Below, one piece after another: positions 11,657 through 22,639 of a stretch of DNA of 64,000 nucleotides (position 1 is its first letter; every line of letters starts with the position of its first letter). The position numbers were made by a program, and so were the translations under genes. The DNA lies in assembly GCA_963971305.1 (NCBI GenBank), contig OZ020314.1, positions 806,001 to 870,000 of the forward strand. Reading direction: 5' to 3'. The notes beneath the pieces are model-generated. The model had not been told where the DNA came from and ran no database searches. It was given only the letters and a program-made list of their open reading frames with translations. Source of the DNA: Arcuatula senhousia (taxonomy: Eukaryota > Mollusca > Bivalvia > Mytilida > Mytilidae).

Positions 11657-12003
11657 ACAGCATTATACTATGTGGTTACAACTTTATACTCAGTCGTTGC
11701 ATGGATCATTTTACAGTGTCTATTCAACAATATAATCTGGGGTTACACCATTATACTCTGGGGTTACAACATTATACTCTGGGGTTGCATAATTATACAC
11801 TGTCTTTTCAACATTATAATCTGTGATTACACCATTATACTATGCTGTAACAACATTATACTAAGTTTGTGCAACATTATACTCAGTACTTACAGCATTA
11901 TACTTTGTGATTACAACATTATACTATGTAGGTACATACTTATACTATGTGATTACAACTTTATACTATGTGGTTACAACTTTATACGCTGTCGTTATAG
12001 CAT
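11657..12003. repeat. 21-bp minisatellite, about 16 copies
   Basis: Units of the CTCTGGGGTTACAACATTATA type; 21 bp is seven codons, so a frame of YNIILWG-like repeats stays open. Confidence 0.88.
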
Positions 12004-12039
12004 AAGGTGCTATTTTAAGTGGTTGTTACTCGGGGGAAA

Positions 12040-12460
12040 TCGGAAATCAACGACAATTTCCGCACTCGGAAGGTTCACACTCACCTCCAATCAAAATGGG
12101 AAGTATGGAGGCGGTTCTGTTTTGGGAGTGGGCACTCTCGCCAAGCGTTTTCTTGAACAAAAAATTGATATGAAAATCGCCAAGCAACTATCAGACGAAG
12201 AACTTGCCGCTCTTGGTGTCGTTACAATAGGGGACAGGATCCGTTTAAGGGAATCGCTGACGAAGTCACAAGCGGGGCCACAAGACACGTGCACCGTCCC
12301 GACAGATGAAGAAGGACCATCTACGAGCAGTGATATTGTATCTGATCTATCAATAAATAAATTTCAATCAATCTACAGGGGGGAACATTTCAAACTCGTA
12401 TTTTCATTGTTGTATCATGAACACAGAACAGATGCGATCTGTTCAAGTATCATTTATTAA
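12040..12460 (+). CDS. SAM-like domain fragment (exon or remnant)
   Basis: The open frame reads GVGTLAKRFLEQKIDMKIAK then QLSDEELAALGVVTIGDRIR and LRESL. This fits the second half of a SAM domain, where L-x-LGV-x-x-xGDR-x-RLR is characteristic. A Ser/Thr-rich tail (CTVPTDEEGPSTSSDIVSDL) and a stop at 12458 follow. The frame is open back to a TTG at 11486 only through the 21-bp array and has no in-frame ATG before the domain. A spliced exon, a TE-derived gene piece or a remnant are all possible. Confidence 0.45.
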
Positions 12461-13100
12461 CCTTTTAATAAAAGTGTTTTCTCTATTTAGTTTTTGTAAA
12501 TCTATTTGTTTTATATCCAATCGTCTTTTGCTACAGTAACAGCTAGACCAATGAAATGATTCTTTACATGTATGGAAGATAGATAAATACAGTCTTTGTT
12601 ATCCTGATTTTGAATCAAATTATAAGATGTAAAACAACTGCATGAATCTGTGAGATTATAGACATATGTGTAAATATGTGTAAAAAATATTTATGTGTAA
12701 ATACCTCAGTATTTGGTAAACAGGAAGTAGACGATCTAGGAACATCAGATTGATATCTGCTTTGTGGTATACTATAGGATAAACCATATGCAAATATCAG
12801 GCCTTTGCATCATGTATTGTAGTTGCTTAGAAAACTTTGGCGGAAATTTTGCATATATGTCCATTATGTGTAAAAACCTTAGTACCCGGTAGACAGGAAG
12901 TATACAACATAGGTACATAGGGGAATAAAATTATTATATACTCCATATGGTACTATAATTAAGATAAAGCTACATTTTTACGCAAAATACCAGGCCTCTG
13001 TGGCATGTAGTCGCTTAGAAAACTTCTTTGAAGCGGGAATATAAAAAAAAACCTTACAATTTAAAAAGATAGAAATGTTGATAAAAATAAATATAGAATA
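12461..13100. other. Weak internal duplication, no gene seen
   Basis: CAGGAAGTA..ACAACATAGG/ACGATCTAGG-type segments at about 12720 and 12893 are related (about 170 bp apart), resembling the other 160-175-bp repeat families. Confidence 0.45.
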
Positions 13101-13103
13101 TAG

Positions 13104-13202
13104 GACTTTTTTATTTTGAGATCGATTTTATCACTTGTTTTGGTGAACCCGAAGGGTGAACCAAAAAACAAGTGATAAAGTCGATCTCAAAATCAAAAAG
13201 TC
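13104..13202. repeat. 99-bp near-perfect inverted repeat (hairpin)
   Basis: Arms of about 47 bp (inner stretch AAGTGATAAAGTCGATCTCA pairs with TGAGATCGATTTTATCACTT) around a loop of a few bases near CGAAG. A handful of mismatches. It could be a foldback mobile element or a hairpin RNA locus. Confidence 0.9.
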
Positions 13203-13775
13203 ATATATTCTCTTCATCGGTAATTAATTGTGACGTAACGTACTGACCCGATAATTTCGGTGATACACACCTGTTCGTGAGACAGACTTTATCAGCCAGT
13301 ACACATCAAAGGAAAAATCATTGTACTAATTACCGATAACTTAAAATATCGGGCTTTGGTGTACATTTTTTTACAGTACCACCATTCAAGTTACCAAAAT
13401 TCTTTCTACAGGCCAGTGAGAGACCTAGATTTCGTTATTTTCTCTCAAACTTTCCGTCTTATATGCACAAGTACATAGTGTATTGGCTACATACCGAGTT
13501 TCATAAATTTCATTGTCATATGTACTTGTAGTTTTTGATGAGCTGAGAGCGGAAACCTGTGATTAAGAAGGGTAATGGAAAAGTCTGAAGATCAATGGGC
13601 AATAAATCCAACAAAAAGATTGAGGATAGAAATGTCCTGTTAATTTTGCACAACTACATATTTATGGTGTCTTTGCTACATATCTACTTTCTTTAAGGAG
13701 CTGAGCGGAATAAGTGTGAAGGACAGACGACAGGACAAACAGTCAGACGGACGGACAGAAGAAAAATATGTCTTC

Positions 13776-13795
13776 CTAACCCTAACCCTAATAGG
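13776..13795. repeat. Short telomere-like CCTAACCCTAACCCTAA tract
   Basis: About three CCCTAA units directly upstream of the RT fragment. TTAGGG is the animal telomere repeat; here it is interstitial and very short. Confidence 0.6.
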
Positions 13796-13797
13796 AC

Positions 13798-14181
13798 ACT
13801 ACAGATTCTAGGAGGTCTGCTTCATATTTGGATCTATTTCTCGAAATTGACACACAAGGAAGGCTTTGTACAAAGCTCTATGACAAACGTGATGACTTCA
13901 ACTTTCCAATAGTTAACTTTCCCTTTCTGTGTAGCAACATTCCGTCCGCTCCAGCATATGGAGTTTACGTATCACAATTGATTCGTTATTCCAGAGCATG
14001 TGGGGAGTACAACGACTTCCTAGATAGAGCTACACGGCTGACAAGCAAATTGTTAACACAGGGGTTCGTTGCTTCCAGGTTGTTGTCATCACTCAAGAAA
14101 TTTTACGGACGACATCATGTGCTTGTATGCAAATACGGGATTTCTATCTCTCAGATGAGCACAGATGTTGGTTTGACATAG
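13798..14181 (+). pseudogene. RT 3' coding fragment with intact local frame
   Basis: Frame runs DTTDSRRSASYLDLFLEIDT, then TKLYDKRDDFNFPIVNFPFL, SAPAYGVYVSQLIRYSRACG and LKKFYGRHHVLVCKYGISIS to a stop at 14179-14181. These are the conserved thumb/3' blocks of the same RT group as the GIPMGTN fragments. All 5' motifs (including the catalytic aspartates) are missing, so it is a 5'-truncated copy. Confidence 0.75.
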
Positions 14182-14480
14182 AGTTTTGTAATGTCATCCT
14201 TTCCGGATTTGACCAACACTTAATCGATCTTTGGCAACGTGACGGGTGTGCTATAGCAAGCAGGAACTACTTACTCTTCCGGAGCACCTGAGTTCACTCT
14301 CGTTTCGACTTGAGTTCGCGTTGCTGATTCCGGTTTTGTTGTTATGTGTGTGTGTTTTATGTTGTTATGTGGTTTGTTTTGTTGTGATGATTTTTTGTCT
14401 GCCGGTTTTGTCTTTGTCTTCACGGTTTTATGATACTGATTAGCCCTTTGGTACACCTTTGCTTCTTCCCACCAAAGTGA
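14182..14480 (+). repeat. 3' non-coding tail of the RT element
   Basis: GTGACGGGTGTGCTATAGCA (14239-) and GGAGCACCTGAGTTCACTCT recur at 31420-31500 (+) and, inverted, at 16105-16160 and 16433-16470, each beside RT-family sequence. Confidence 0.7.
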
Positions 14481-15124
14481 GGGATTAGCATAACAAAATA
14501 AAAATACCTTGACTGGAATAATAGGCGCTTGATACTAAGAAATGCTATATCTGTTAAGAGTAAAACACGTGTCCAAGGATTGTTTTATATGTTTAAGTTT
14601 AAACAGTACAAAAGTCTGGGTATAGGGACTACGCATATGGTACAGCTAATAGCGTTTTCGTATACTAGTTCAAGTAAATTCTTCTGACAATATTGGTGAA
14701 GCAGAAGGCTCACATTTCGAAGGATAACCTTTAGCAAAAATGTACTTCTATGTTGTCTCGAATGAACAACTGTAGGTTATATATAACATAAACATGGGAC
14801 AAAAAAAAGCGAAGGCGAAAAAGATTTGTCAAACTTGCAAAAAATGCAACCAACACTGATGTTAAACATATGCATACAACCTTGTATAAACCTTCACGAC
14901 AATAAATACTTCTCAATCTAAAACTAACTTAACCCTGTAAGTGGACATTTTTATAAAGGGCAGATGGACGAACGAACGAACCTGAACATCAATTTACTAT
15001 ATTCCCCTCTACTTTCGTAAACAGTGCAAAAGTAGCAAGCAACTTCCTCCTACCAACACGAATAGCACCTTTCTCTATTGAAGGGTTATTTAGTTTTCTG
15101 TGTGTGTTTTTGTTATTTTTCATT
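14481..15124. other. No gene seen
   Basis: AT-rich spacer; nothing recognised. Confidence 0.5.
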
Positions 15125-15625
15125 TTTTTTCCCGCCGACACGCGGAGCGGGCATATAAAAATGTCGGGCGTCCATCCGTTCATTTGTCCGTAACATAATT
15201 CTCAGCTACTAGTAATCCAAGGCTTTCAATATTTGGTATGCAGCTTCAGGTAGGGGTCAAAATAGAAAAAAAATCGTAACAGAGTTCTACTATTCATACG
15301 CTCCATATTTGGTATGAAGCTTCAGGTCGGGGCCAAAAATGGACAATTTTTCGTAACTGGTTCCTTAGGTTCTACTAATTGTACGCTTTCCATATTTGGT
15401 ATGCAGCTTTAGGTAGGGGTCCCATGTGGTCAGATGCGTTTAGAGGTCTGCGGCTTTCCTACTTCCTGTTTAACGAGCTGACTTAGCATTTTGAAGGGTC
15501 ATAATGGATAAATTTATCATCTATTACTATTCCTAGGCTTACGATATTTGATATGAAGCTTAAGATAGGGGTCTCATACGGAGGGAAGCATTTCCAGGTC
15601 TATTACAGGCCTACCTCCTATTTAA
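15125..15625 (+). repeat. Dispersed repeat family D with hairpin end
   Basis: Starts with a GC-rich hairpin (CCCGCCGACACGCGGAGCGGG) and GTCGGGCGTCCATCCGTTC, then repeated ATATTTGGTATG.AGCTT.AGGT units. A related copy is at 55905-56110. The 47.9-48.8 kb element ends in a similar GC hairpin in the other orientation. Confidence 0.65.
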
Positions 15626-15867
15626 CGAGCGTACTTAAAGTTTTTGCCACACGGCGGGGGGTAGGAATTCCGTTCATGTTGGTTTTGTTTTTGTTCTACC
15701 ATTGTTGCATTGTTGACGCACAACCACTATCCAACCCGAAACTTACCAATGTTTTCATTCTTGTATTGGCTAGTCGCTATTTTGATTATTTATCATGTTT
15801 TGGGACAAGCAGGGAAACACAGGTTTCACAACTATAAGTGATGAGATACGGATTTTTATAACATCGA

Positions 15868-15929
15868 GTTAGATATTTGTCAAATTGGGAAACGAGCATT
15901 TGCGAGTTTCCTTTGACAAATATCTAACG
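15868..15929. repeat. 17-bp inverted repeat at a broken RT fragment
   Basis: GTTAGATATTTGTCAAA and TTTGACAAATATCTAAC are perfectly inverted, 28 bp apart, exactly where the RT frame on the minus strand breaks off. Confidence 0.85.
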
Positions 15930-15943
15930 AGTGTGAGTAAAAT

Positions 15944-16106
15944 CCTCGGCGAGGAGAGGAGCACAGTTTGTGCCCATTGGAATGCCGATTTGTTGTTGAA
16001 AAATATCTCCTCCGAAGGTGACAAATGTGTTGTCAATGAGGAAATCAAGCATACTGCAAACTTGTTCTAGTGTGTAACAAATTTTATCTTTGAAAGATGT
16101 TTTGGA
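15944..16106 (-). pseudogene. RT palm fragment (GIPMGTNCAPLLA)
   Basis: On the minus strand: KTSFKDKICYTLEQVCSMLD, FLIDNTFVTFGGDIFQQQIG, IPMGTNCAPLLAE. The frame is open over about 54 codons, then lost at the inverted repeat. Same RT group as 13798-14181 but opposite orientation. Confidence 0.75.
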
Positions 16107-16432
16107 AATGACAGTGAACTCAGTTCCTGCTTGCTATAGCACACCCGTCACGTTAAAATCGATTCAGTGTTGGTCTTTAGGACTTTAGCTCTTGCAGAAT
16201 TAGGACATAAGGGTAATGGTCGAAGAATGAAAGTTGACCACAAACAGGTATCTGTAGACCAACTAGTGGTTCAAGATATCAAAGTTATTGAAACATGTTT
16301 AATCTTAAACAAACGTTAGCACTTTAGCACACTTCGCCTGTCGGATTAATAGCACAAAAACGCATATAACAACCGAACTGCAATCATAACGTGACCGCAA
16401 ATTAAAACAAGAGTAAAAAGAGTAAACAGTGT

Positions 16433-16570
16433 CTGCTTGCTATAGCACACCCGTCACGCTTTCAACCATCGATTTTTTTTTCACGGTTAACTTCGGAAAG
16501 GATGACAATACAAAACTCTTAGTGAAACTAATGTCTGCGCTCATCTAAGAAATCTCGTATCTGTCTACAT
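16433..16570 (-). repeat. Inverted copy of the RT element 3' end
   Basis: Reverse complement reads AGATGAGCGCAGACATTAGT ... GTGACGGGTGTGCTATAGCA, matching 14150-14260. Confidence 0.7.
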
Positions 16571-16880
16571 GTACATGATGTATTTAGTAAAATTTCTTGA
16601 CTGACGACAAGAACTTGAGAGCAACATTGCCCTGTGTTAACATGCTAGGAAGGCTTCGTATAAAGCCTGTCAGGCGTGAAGAATCTCTTTCAATAGAGTC
16701 TCAATACTCCTTTTATCATTGCTTTGGATACTCTGGTTGCCCTATCGAGACGCTTCCTGGGCTTGGAGTCCGACCACAGACATTGGCTGTCAGCTTTTGA
16801 TGTCCTTTTCAATTGGTTTTAGTATTACGGTAACGGTAACAAATTGCACAGGGTCCCAAATTGCAACACTATATATGTTT
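16571..16880. other. No gene recognised
   Basis: A 67-codon open frame at 16597-16800 has no recognised motif; treated as chance. Confidence 0.4.
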
Positions 16881-17010
16881 TAATAAATGTGTGTAATTTG
16901 GAATTTTATGAAATTACTGATTTTTTTAATAATTACATGAAATTCCTAAAATTTCAAGTTATTTCATGGAATTACTGAAAAAATCATGAAATTAAAACAC
17001 ATTTACTGAC
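16881..17010. repeat. Short palindromic element, copy 1
   Basis: AAATGTGTGTAATTTGGAAT at the left, TGAAATTAAAACACATTTAC at the right, with internal ATGAAATTACTGA-type inverted blocks. Relative of 18089-18240. Confidence 0.55.
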
Positions 17011-18088
17011 CTAATAATTCCCTATTAGATAAAAAACTAAGATTATGGGAAATAGACTGACAAGAAGCAGTTGAATCTACAATGCACCTTGTACTAAGAA
17101 CATGGCAGCAAAGTCCCAAGTAAGAAGCAGTGAAGTAAATTCCTGAATGTCAAAAGACTTTGAAAGTTGTTAGCTTCAGCTCAGAAAAAAATATACCTGC
17201 ATTCCCCAAAATAATTTACCAGATGAGAATTTCAATTTGAAATAGGAGGTGCACATAAAAATCATATTACTTATAATTTGCCAAATTCCTTGGAAATTCA
17301 TTCATGGAAAAGTTTAGAAGGAGTTGCAGAAAATATATGGCTATCCCCTTTTCCGTTTAATGGCTAAATTAATGTCCTTGTCATGGTACACCCGTAAAAC
17401 AATCAATTTTTTAAGTGCACATTTATATTATTTCACAAAGATTGCGTGAAGACGAAATGAAAATACATTGAGCAGTTTGAAAGATAAGACATGGATACCC
17501 TAAGCTGTAAAGGACGGACGCTAGAACAGAAGGCTGAGAAGCACAGACACCATAATATTCCCAGTTATCAAACATGGTATAAATATAAGGATAAATATAA
17601 AAGACAAAGGAGGTTTCGTATTATCTTATGGGTGTTCCTATGTGCATCCTAAATAGGGGTCGCATTGTAGTATCATGACATTATTTGTAAAAGGACCAGA
17701 CTGAGTGGAAGTAGATGACAAAACATTTCTGAAATAAGACCGTTCTAAACAATACATGTATTTATATATTTTTCAAATCTTATTCCAAATTATCTTCATG
17801 ACAGAATAAAACAAATAATTTTGGTTAATTAAAACTTATTGTGAAACACGTAAAACCTCTTCAGATATCTACATGTCCAAGAATGACTTAGTCATGGTTT
17901 TAGTATATATGGAACAAAATATTATTTCAAAGACATTGGGATTCTAGCAGTCTGCTTTGGAAAATAATCCTTTCTTGTTTTTGTATTTTATTTACATCAA
18001 AAACCTTTTAAATTAAAAAAAAACTAAGCTAAGTGATGTTAAATAGAACCAACTCAAAGTCGTTTTTGTTTAAGATTTTGTATTCAGT
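17011..18088. other. No gene seen
   Basis: AT-rich spacer between two copies of the same palindromic element. Confidence 0.5.
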
Positions 18089-18240
18089 AAATGTGTGTAA
18101 AATTCCCCCCATAATTCAGTAATTTCATGTAATTACTGATGAAAATTAGTAACTTCACGTAATTACTACGCCCATTAGGAAGTACATGAAATTCCTGAAT
18201 TTTCAGTTACTTCCTGAAATTCCTAATTACACACTTTTAC
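18089..18240. repeat. Short palindromic element, copy 2
   Basis: AAATGTGTGTAAAATTCC at the left and GGAAT/CCTAATTACACAC at the right are inverted; the interior holds CAGTAATTTCATGTAATTAC and its near inverse. Confidence 0.6.
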
Positions 18241-18734
18241 TGTAACATATATATAGTCCTTAAATAACAGGATTGTTTAGTAAGACTTTTTTTTAATGTT
18301 ATTATCATCTGATTATTTTTTTTAATTATTGAACAAAATTTCAATTAACAATCCATTTTTGAAGGAGAAAAACAACTTTATAAACACTGGCATACCTGAT
18401 CCAATATGGCTTCATATTGAAAATTGTCGTGCGAAAAGCAAGCTTAAGACTTCTTGATGATGCCGAAAATCTAGACAATAATTGCATAATTTATATTTTG
18501 CTAAATATCATGTGATACTAAATTATTCAGACAACATAATTTATGTGAACACTCCAATAGCTCAACCCGGAACTAATATAAAAGTGCTTTCTATCACGTC
18601 CCAACATATTACGTAATAGAGACTTAAGATTTTTAAATTAACTTTTTTTAAAGGTCAGTTATGTTTATATGTGGTGGTTTTAAATATATAAAAGATGTTA
18701 TACAAATGACAACAAAGTTTCAGACAATAAATTT

Positions 18735-18790
18735 TGCTACGCCTGACAAGCGTTTCGTCTATTCAACTCATCAGATGCGCTCTACCAAAA
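18735..18790 (-). ncRNA. Hammerhead ribozyme-like motif
   Basis: On the minus strand the three core elements stand in order and spacing: CTGATGAG (18774-18767), CGAAAC (18557 excluded; here 18757-18752), GTC (18747-18745, predicted cleavage after C). A short stem II is closed by G/C, stem III is minimal (ACGCTTGT), and stem I can pair GCGCAT with AGGCGT with one mismatch. Known: bivalve Penelope-like elements and retrozymes carry such minimal hammerheads, and CTGATGAG...GACGAAACG...GTC blocks are common in mussel repeats. Activity was not tested. Confidence 0.7.
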
Positions 18791-18796
18791 GTTTGA

Positions 18797-18975
18797 AATG
18801 CCAAATACTATATGAATATGAAGAGCATAGAATGATACCAAAAATGTCGAACGAGAAACCAAATTATGACCAAAGATATTGAAAATGCCAAACACTATAT
18901 GATTATGAAGAGCATAGAACAGTAAAAACCAAAAATACCGAACTGAGGAACCAAATTATTACTAAGATAATCAAC
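18797..18975 (-). repeat. 88-bp tandem dimer upstream of the hammerhead
   Basis: AATGCCAAA(T/C)ACTATATGA recurs at about 18799 and 18887, and AAGAGCATAGAA follows in both. On the minus strand it lies 5' of the hammerhead, as in the repeat body of retrozyme/PLE-type copies. Confidence 0.7.
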
Positions 18976-19635
18976 CTATGCCTGGGTAAAAAAAAGCTTC
19001 ATTAACAATTAACTGTGCATGGTCATGTTGCTGATTTAGTTGTTAACAAGAAAATACATGATTATATAGCTTTTTATGGGCGTGCAGTGCAATTATTAAA
19101 AAATCTGGCCAGCAGTCATAACGTGCCCTAAAACTGGCTTTTTTTTAGTAGATTTTAATGAAAATAAACTAAAGTAATTACTTAAAATAATGAAGAACGA
19201 TTTTTAGCAGAAAACTTAAAGAGTAAAATGTTTACCTCATGTGCAATTTGGTAATCGCTGTTGTGAAATGTTAGGGTAATACCAAGGTGTCTTTAAGTCT
19301 TTAATTAAAGTCTTTTAATTCTGTAACAAATATTAAAATTCTTTTTGTATGGATAAATAAAGTAAACTTTACTCTTAAAACACAACCGATCAAAATAATA
19401 AAGAGAAGTGTTTAGATAAAGATAAGAGACATAACCGTCAAAGTTTTTGCAATTTGATTACCGTCACGTTGGACCAATAGAATGCCGTGGTTTACTTTGG
19501 CAAAATTGGTTTTCATTCCTTAGACCTTATTGTTGGTTTTAATACCCTAGTTGTCCATGCTGAGCCGCTCCCTGAGCTTTAAGTCCGTCATCAGATGTTA
19601 ATTGTCATTGCTTTTTTATAAAAACGTTTACTCTA
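18976..19635. other. No gene seen
   Basis: AT-rich spacer. Confidence 0.5.
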
Positions 19636-19639
19636 TACG

Positions 19640-20150
19640 CCAAAAATATTATCACCTTTTAAGGGCCATAACCCCTATAGGTGGTAATCTATCAACTTCG
19701 ACCTAATGAAGACTTTTTAGAGCTCAATGATCTGAAGGTTTCAGCAAGCACCTGCTGAACTCTATCTGCAATAGTTTCCATTATATAGGCTAAAATCATT
19801 TTGTTCCCCTGCAAAGGGCCATAATCCCTATAAGGGGTCATCGTAAAACTTCAACTCATTGTGGACTTTAGTTAAATTTCTCAAGCTTAAGAAGTTTGCA
19901 TCATATTTCTCTATCAATTATAATTTGAATCAATCAGCATAAAACTGGGGTCTGGCCACCTGTTTTACTTTTAGCAATGGTGGCCATGTTTTTTCGGTAG
20001 GCAGTCACCAATTTTTGTAATCCTAATGATGATGTGTACAAGTTTCAAAGCAATCCCTTTAGTAGTTTCATGGATTTTTATAACATGTTAACAACGACGA
20101 GAGTTGCCAAGTTATGGCAATTGATCACATGAACCTTCGGGTGAGCTCCA
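19640..20150 (+). repeat. Dispersed repeat family A, second copy
   Basis: Same order as 1-575: two CCCTATA-containing units about 153 bp apart, GGCCATGTTTTTTCGG, TTTCAAAGCAATCCC and the end GTTATGGCAATTGATC...GGTGAGCT. Confidence 0.75.
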
Positions 20151-20549
20151 AGTTTGTCGGTTTTTTTCTCAGTTCAAATTGTTGAGTAATGAGCCATTAT
20201 ATTAAGTCATTTTACTCTATGTAATATTTTTAGTGAAAGTTGTCATATTTTCATCGAATCTGTTTTAAAATGAAGATAGTTTGTTGTTTATCATTAACTT
20301 TTAGGTAAATCGGTTCAGTGATTTCAAAGAAGGTTTTAAAAATTGTTTAGACAACTAATGAAGACTTACGTACAGATGGTAGATCTCACATTGGATTTGA
20401 CCAGTTGATCTAAAAAGTGTCACGTTTGGGGAAAATACAAAGAAGACAATTATAAATCTTTCATAGTTTGTCAGATCTTCTTCAAAATTGTTGCTGATCA
20501 ATTTAACCCCCAATGCTTTTTTTCTCAATGTTTTGTAGTTAATTGTAAA

Positions 20550-20720
20550 ATAAAGAAGTAATGTGTCCATGTGTCCTACAAGTCTGAAAGTCACTTAGGA
20601 CGTACAGTTTTTCATACTGAACAAAGTTTCATATCATTCTCACTTATAAGGAAAGTTGACGGAAATTTTCTTGTAAATCTTTATATCGGCCAAGTCCCAA
20701 ACAGTTTGTAATACTTCGAA
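20550..20720 (+). repeat. Dispersed repeat family B, partial copy
   Basis: AATAAAGAAGTAATGTGTCC, GTCTGAAAGTCACTTAGGAC and GTCCCAAACAG match the 53.1-kb copy; one unit only. Confidence 0.65.
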
Positions 20721-20900
20721 AAGGATGTTTGAAAAGTGAAACAAAGTTATGGCAATAACCAGGTGATCTCAAAGTTTATAAGGCAAAATTAGACTATAAA
20801 ATCTAAATATAATTTTATTAAGCGAAAACATAAATTTATTAAGCGAAATATAAATAATAGGTACAAACTACAATTCAACAAAGCCAGTGCAAACATTTAG

Positions 20901-22635
20901 GGCTGTTCCAGCAAAACATACAAGGGACGGGGTGAAGGCACTTGAAAATTGATAGAACCCCCCATAAAAGCGATTTTTTTCAAATATACCCACCCATAGA
21001 AACAAAAATTGCATCTTTACAGGCACCAATAGAATTAAATTTTCAAAAAAATTAAATATTAATAAATTTAAAATTTGGATTTGCTTTTATGTTACATATA
21101 TATGTGGTAGAAAAGACATTCACAAAAAAAAAGTTTGTTCTTGGAACTCATACTACATGTATCTCTTTGCAGAAGAACATTTTTGTACTAAACATCATCC
21201 TAAGTGTTGCAGTCTAGATGTTCATGACCAAAAAGTTCAAGAGCAGTCCTCTCGAATGAAGCCATATATCATGTTAATATGGCAGGAAAATGATTGACAG
21301 CCTGAGCAGGGAAAATTATCTTTGAAACCTTCTTCAAAATCTTCACTTAGAATAAATTCAATAAAACTTGGGATGAATGGACAGACAGACCCAAACATTG
21401 TCGTAGTATGCCCTCTTTGTTTTATTGACAAGGCTTTAAAATGACTTAAAACATTAAAAAGCAAAGAATGTGTAGATGCTAAGAAGGAGGGCAATATTCC
21501 CCTTATCCTGAAGGAGTATTTTCTTAATAGCAAAAAAGAGGGTGCACATATTAAATTTAAACTTACCAGAATCACAGTGACAGGGTTTTACTTTATAGCA
21601 AATTGACAAGAAAAAAATATGTGGAACAACGAAAAGGGGAATAACTCGGCTGAAGGTTGGCGATGTTTACTCTTCCAAAAACAGTTTGAAATAAAATTCC
21701 AGACACTGCTTTTGGATGTAACTTAATAAACACAGACGCAATATTAAACAAGAGTTAACACTTAAGTATGTCTAGCCTGCCGGCTGGCACTATAAAAAAA
21801 GTATTCTTTCTTAATTCCTCAATATTTTGGATTTACATGGATTTTCAGTTTCTGTGATCAAAAGATGTTTATAGAACTTAAACATTGCTAATATATGCAA
21901 TAAAAATGTTCTAAGTCACTCAACCAGAAAATCAAGGTCAAGGTCAAAAGATGGGGATGCAACTGTGCTAAGTTACTACTGGGACATATGCATACCAAGT
22001 TTCATCAACCTAGGACCTATAGTTCTTGAGATATGGAGGTGCTCGCAAAACTTTTCCATTGCTATTATATGTATTGAAAATTGTCAAAGTCACTCAACCG
22101 GAAAATCAAGGTCAAGGTCAAAAGATGGGGAAGCAACTGTGCTAAGCCACTACTGGGACATATGCATACCAAGTTTCATCAACCTGGGACCTATAGTTCT
22201 TGAGATATGGAGGTGCTTGCAAAACTTTTCCATTGCTATTATATGTATTGAAAATTGTCAAAGTCACTCAACCAGAAAATCAAGGTCAAGGTCAAAAGAT
22301 GGGGATGCAACTGTGCTAAGCTACTGCTGGGACATATGCATACCAAGTTTCATCAACCTAGGACCTATAGTTCTTGAGATATGGAGGTGCTCATAAAACT
22401 TTTCTAAAACGTTTACGCCACCCTCGCCGCCAGTAAAGTAACACCTATGTCCCGCTCTGCTTCACAGGCGAGACAAAAACCACATCCAATTTTCAAACCA
22501 CCCACCTATAGAAGAGAATTTCCAAGCCCAACAATCAACTATAGATGCATTTTCTACTCACTTACAACCAAGTATAGATTTTTTTTGTATTTTGCCTTCC
22601 CTGGGTCCCATGTATGTTTTGCTGGAACAGCCCTT
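20901..22635. mobile_element. 1.7-kb inverted-repeat element, PIF/Harbinger-like
   Basis: Left GGGCTGTTCCAGCAAAACAT and right ATGTTTTGCTGGAACAGCCC are perfect inverse ends, and similarity extends to about 40 bp. TTA flanks both sides, the 3-bp target duplication typical of PIF/Harbinger. No transposase was recognised; a 113-residue minus frame (21237-21575) has no known motif. It is probably non-autonomous. Confidence 0.78.
21905..22405 (+). repeat. 174-bp tandem repeat inside the Harbinger-like element
   Basis: CACTCAACC recurs at 21917, 22091 and 22265 (174 bp = 58 codons). About 2.9 near-identical copies give an open frame of 143 codons with no sign of function. Confidence 0.92.
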
Positions 22636-22639
22636 AATG

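Noticed and set aside
11486..12460. A 324-residue protein-coding gene
   Set aside because: The first codon is TTG, there is no in-frame ATG before the SAM-like part, and much of the frame is a 21-bp satellite. Only the 3' part is kept, as a fragment.
13776..13795. Chromosome end
   Set aside because: Only about three telomere units, flanked on both sides by ordinary sequence.
15553..15837. Membrane protein gene (94 codons)
   Set aside because: The frame begins within repeat family D and shows no conserved motif.
21237..21575. Transposase of the Harbinger-like element
   Set aside because: A 113-residue frame with no DDE or DNA-binding motif visible.
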